NCBI GenBank assembly: GCA_027186245.1
Contig: CP114493.1
Span: 1,185,501 to 1,249,500, forward strand
Reading direction: 5' to 3'
Length of the DNA: 64,000 bases
Origin: Coriaria nepalensis
Lineage: Eukaryota; Streptophyta; Magnoliopsida; Cucurbitales; Coriariaceae
In this document: piece by piece, positions 60,302 through 64,000 of the stretch
Layout of the letters: each line of letters begins with the position of its first letter
Numbering within the stretch: the first letter of the stretch is position 1
Position numbers and translations under genes: made by a program
The notes under the pieces: model-generated
Database searches by the model: none
What the model was told of the DNA's origin: nothing
Seen by the model: only the letters and a program-made list of their open reading frames with translations

Positions 60302-62782
60302 CTACAGATCAATTACGCGAGAGAGAGTTTCTGAATCCGGTTAAGCAAGAAGTCTCCTTGCTTGATGGTAGATTGGTATAAAGCATTCTTTGCATCGGGG
60401 CGATTAGTTTCGAGAACCCCTGCAACTTTGTCGATCTTGCAATGAAGCTTTCCGGCTGAAATGAATCGAGACAATTCCCTGAAGAAGGAAAAAAAAAAAA
60501 TGGGCCGTTCAAGGAGTAAAATATATATCAAGTAATTTACTGTCATAGAACAAGATCAAGAGATAACAAATGAGACTTCCTTCGGGTGCAAGTTTGAAAT
60601 TCGAGTTTGGGTAAATAGTATTTTGATAAATTACGAGTTAATTTGGATTTTGCATTTGGATCAGCTTTGGACAAACTGGAGTTTTGGAGACCCAAATTGG
60701 AGTTTCAATCAACGACCCGAATGAAGCATGAAAGAGAAACAATATATATATCGATCGGTGAATGTAAAACCACTTACAAATCAATGAATTCCACAGTCAC
60801 ACCAAATGCCTTTGCCATTGCTTCAATCGTAACACTCTTGTAGGACTCCAAAAACTGGGAATACAACAGTCCGGACTTCCCTCATGTAATACCGGAAGTG
60901 TGGATGCAAATTGCGGTCTAATTTTATTTGTTGTGTAACACCAGCTACAAAAAATAAATAAATAAAAGATTAAAGGGGAACAAATATAAAAATGTAACAA
61001 ATCATGAGAAAGAGTTTTTCTATACACAAAGAGGTTTTATTTTATAGTGTCTCCTTGCTTACCAAATGCCAAGAAAAATTATTTGTATTGGAAATCGTAA
61101 AGAGAGTTCAAGAATTCTGAAAGATGTGGGATTTTTCTAATCACAGTCAAGATTTCTGGAGCATCGACTACCTGCCACATTTTAATTCAGTAATAGAAAT
61201 AATCACATGATGCATGATATCAAACAAGAAAAATGGTGAAAGAGAACGAACAACTAGAGAGAAATCACAAATTTATGTTATCGCTTACTTCTTTACTTTG
61301 TCAATGCTTTTGGAAATGAGATCAAAATCCATATAGAAAAAACCATGCTGTAGATTATGGAATACCAAGTCCATTTTCTGCCCAACTGCAACTGTTTTGG
61401 TCTCAGTTAACTTAAGTTGCTCCAATGCTTTCTCCTATAGAGCAATTATATTTGTAATGAAAATAATAAAGATGGGAAGGACTGTACAGACTATAGCCCA
61501 ACCCAAAAAAAAAAAAGAACGTCCTATTTAGAATATTAAGAAATCACAAGTAAATTTACCTTGTCACCAATTCGAATGAAAAACAAAGATTTAGCTAGAT
61601 GAGCTTCTCGGACTTCACTTTCACCCAAGTTTTCTTCAGCATCAGTGATGCTAATAAATATGATCAAGAAGAATGACTTAATACAGAGAAGTTTAATCTA
61701 AAACATGTCATAGTGCTGTGAAAGAACTGCCAAAAATAAGTCAGCATGCGCCCTTTAAAGGAAAAGAAGACTACTGAAAAATGCTTTTATTTACCTCACT
61801 GTTCGCTCACTTTTCTCTTACCACTAATCTTGCCAAGAAATAATACCTTATAGAAATCTTAAAGTTTAGGAATTCAACCACAACCAAGGTTTTCCTCCTC
61901 TGGAAAGTATGAGTGTTCCAGTCAGTACTTTTATTTGGTAAATAATATGCAAAAGAAGAAAAAAAAGAAAAGAGCAATTTCAAAACATATGGCATAGTTT
62001 CTGTATTTTGGATCAACCCACATAAGAAAACCAATTTCCATAGAAATGGCATTGGCCCACTGTTCATTTGCAAGTTTATATCATTGATAAAGTGGTGTCA
62101 AGCTGAAGTTACTCAAGTCAACATGATTGAAAAATGAGAGACCTGACATCTTCTATCAAATAAAATAGCAAATTGCTGATGAAAATCTTACACGAAGGCT
62201 ATTTTATGGCACTGAGGAATTTAAAAGAATAACTAACATGAATATCTCGTATGCATAATACTGAATCTTATCAAACTCTAAAATAAAAATTTTTCGCTAA
62301 CTTGTTGAAATCATCATCATTTCACACAAAAGATACATATAATCTGAGACATAGAATCTAACTGAAGTTCTACTAGCAGCATACATAATGCATAAACGCA
62401 AACGAATTAGCTTCCATTTTCACTGTCTCACCTTTCGTCAAGCTTCTTGAGCTCCTCCTCATTCTTCGCACGCATGGAGTCCAAAAGGCTCCGATCCATC
62501 TCGAAAATGGAATTCGCAGCTAGGTCTTCGTACAATGGAGCCATAACTACGCAACAGAAACCAAAGCAAAGACCCCTAATTAGAAGACGGAAAATAAATT
62601 TTCAACGGCGAAATTCAACAAAAACCGAAAGGAATGGATGTCTTACCGTCGGATTTGACGGTGGCGAAAACTTCATCTCTGAGGTGAGCCTTCTCGATGT
62701 CTTGGACATCGGAGTGAGTGAGAAGGAACAGCTTGTTAGCAAGTGCGAGATGGATCTGTTGACTTCCCTCTTGACCTTCCAT
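60302..62782 (-). pseudogene. RPN7: 26S proteasome regulatory subunit RPN7, pseudogene
   Basis: Minus-strand exons recognised: 62647-62782, 62432-62546, 61560-61650, 61289-61434, 61063-61171, 60778-60944 and about 60302-60478. RPN7 is a PCI-domain subunit of the proteasome lid. The start (MEGQEGSQQIHLALANKLFL) and SLLDSMRAKNEEELKKLD, IADAEENLG-like and MDLVFHNLQHGFFYMDFDLI parts are good. Four lesions are seen. An exon of about 74 codons (the usual EEGGDWERKNRLK to DRVSLKQK part) is absent from the 117-base gap 61172-61288. A serine codon has become TAA after DFQYK (near 61080). Two bases are missing after REVRTVV (near 60890). A CT insertion near 60322 turns the usual RVIDL end into LA-stop. 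Splicing exon 4 straight to the next exon also gives a stop. Not able to make normal RPN7. Confidence 0.88.
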
Positions 62783-63290
62783 GGCGACTCGATCCCGGCT
62801 CACTGAGTTAAGCTTCCGAGTTATCGTCTCCTTGATCGACAAGGCACGGGAGAGACGGAAGAAGCAATTTACAAAACTACTTCTACGAGTCTACGACTTC
62901 TCTTTGATACGAAACCAGGAAAAATTAAAACCGACATGTCGTTTTATCATAACTACGTTACGACTTACAAGTCGTGCATATTATGCCAAAAAAACCCCTT
63001 TCACCCCCCTAAACTAAGAAAATCTCCATATATCCGCCCCTAAACTAAGAAAATCTCCATATAGCCGCCCCTAAACTATTCATATTTATCACTTAACAAC
63101 CCCTGACTCTACTTTTCCTTTACAAAGAGATGGAAACAAACGTTATTTTGACCTTTCCTGGGCCTTTTTTCATTCTTTTTTTATCCACTTTTCCCTTAAC
63201 AGTCAGCACCACAAGGCCGCCTCCACTTCTTGCCGGAAAAACATTCTTAGGCGGAGCGGCAGGAAACTCTGCTTCTCGTCAAATTATACC
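62783..63290. promoter_or_regulatory. Shared divergent upstream region of RPN7 relic and the right-end gene
   Basis: The two ATGs face away from each other, 508 bases apart. The middle holds the 31-base repeats listed separately. No clear TATA box was seen. Confidence 0.4.
63006..63078 (+). repeat. 31-base tandem repeat with CCCTAAA motif
   Basis: CCCCTAAACTAAGAAAATCT and the rest of a 31-base unit start at 63006 and 63037, with a partial third copy at 63068. Each begins with CCCTAAA, the plant telomere heptamer in one phase. Confidence 0.85.
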
Positions 63291-64000
63291 ATGGGGAAGA
63301 GAAAGCCTAACAACACTGTCGATCTCGTCACTCCGACTTCAGGTAAAAACCCTTGATCCTCTGCCTAATGATCCATCTGTTTTCTCTCTCTCTTTTTTTT
63401 TTTTTTCTTTTCTTTTTTCTCTAGTAATTTCTTTCTAGTATAAATTTCAATTATGTTGTTTGGTTGCTGAGAAAGTCATGAAGACAGAGGAATTTGTTGA
63501 GTTTGAGTGGTCTGTCAATTCTTATATTGCCCTAGTGTTTGATGATTGATAGTGAAGTGAAAAATGGAGGATCTGAATTTCTTTACCTGCTTAGTTGGAT
63601 TGCAGTTGCTCCATCATTTATAACAGCATCAGTCAGCATGGACCTGTTTTATACCATAAAGAGCAATAAGTCAAACAACATATTATCCGTTGTTTTTTAT
63701 GTATTATTTGATGTTTATCTTTATACTTTTATGTAATTTATTTCATCTGGAAGGAAAAAATTTTCATAGATGAGATTGTGGGAATCAAGTTTTCTGATTT
63801 TTTTTTTTTTTAATATCTTGTTTCTATGTTGGGTAGCTCGGCATGTTAAGAAGAAACCAACTCAGCAGGAAGCTGATAAGCTTCAGAACTTTGAGGTCAT
63901 AACCTCCTCATGTTCATCCGGTTCCCTTCCTTTGCCTCAATGTGAACAAGGTTCAAAGGGGAAAAATATTTGCTATGATGCAATGTTAAAGAAGCTAAAT
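63291..64000 (+). CDS. Unrecognised gene, 5' part (runs off the window)
   Basis: An ATG at 63291 starts a basic segment (MGKRKPNNTVDLVTPTS) in exon 63291-63342, with a GT donor after the first base of the next codon. A T-rich stretch and TAG acceptor at 63834-63836 lead into a second exon that keeps the frame (ARHVKKKPTQQEADKLQNFE) and stays open to the window end. A GT follows LQNFE (about 63897), so exon 2 could also end there. I do not recognise the family; the lysine-rich start could be a nuclear signal. Confidence 0.5.

Noticed and set aside
1..64000. CRISPR array, bacterial operon, tRNA or rRNA gene
   Set aside because: No regularly spaced repeat-spacer structure, no tRNA-like internal promoter boxes and no rRNA-like sequence were found. 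The repeats present are microsatellites, tandem duplications and retroelement parts.

Overview
This window reads as nuclear DNA of a flowering plant, most likely a eudicot. The genes have many short exons, AT-rich introns with GT-AG borders, and AT-rich intergenic DNA full of LTR-retrotransposon and Mutator relics. Every recognisable protein is a plant type: BTB-TAZ, STICHEL-like, four-MA3 translation factor, KDEL-tailed cysteine protease and plant MsrA. I cannot name the species.

Layout. 0.8-4.5 kb: two minus-strand genes, MHF2/CENP-X (six exons, 103 aa) and methionine sulfoxide reductase A (two exons, 191 aa), with a relic of a KDEL-tailed cysteine endopeptidase between them. 4.77-12.83 kb: two head-to-tail, almost identical 4.03-kb units, each ending in a dead, truncated Ty3/gypsy gag-pro-RT remnant. 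13.3-15.6 kb: BTB/TAZ protein of the BT1/BT2 type (minus, five exons, 372 aa). 19.6-22.6 kb: deleted Ty1/copia element. 23.9-25.5 kb: pectate lyase (minus, four exons, 411 aa). 28.7-29.7 kb: broken Myb/SANT-like gene ending in a hairpin. 31.4-34.9 kb: STICHEL-like 2 type DnaX-like ATPase (plus, 880 aa). 35.8-39.4 kb: a palindromic fold-back element and a decayed Mutator-like transposase. 41.9-44.9 kb: four-MA3-domain protein of the MRF family, broken here by a frameshift. 45.3-48.5 kb: a minus-strand copia fragment split by a 1,917-bp solo LTR with a perfect 5-bp target duplication. 50.4-54.6 kb: TPR protein (plus, 11 exons, 641 aa). 55.1-59.3 kb: ABC1-type atypical kinase (minus, 12 exons). 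60.3-62.8 kb: RPN7 proteasome subunit pseudogene (minus). 63.3 kb to the end: the first exons of an unrecognised gene.

The genes do not form one pathway. They look like a conserved neighbourhood. From memory, Arabidopsis carries BT1, pectate lyase, MA3 and TPR genes together on chromosome 5 (around At5g63160-At5g63200), and pectate lyase, STICHEL-like, MA3, ABC1 kinase and RPN7 together on chromosome 4 (around At4g24780-At4g24820). This window carries the union of both sets in one order, as expected of an unduplicated ancestral arrangement.

No CRISPR array, operon, tRNA or rRNA gene was seen, and no clearly new biological system. The most useful observations are the recent 4-kb tandem duplication, the lesions in RPN7 and the MA3 gene, the nested solo LTR, the duplicated G-box/TATA module and the long palindrome. 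All spliced models come from reading frames and splice-site phase only, without transcript support.
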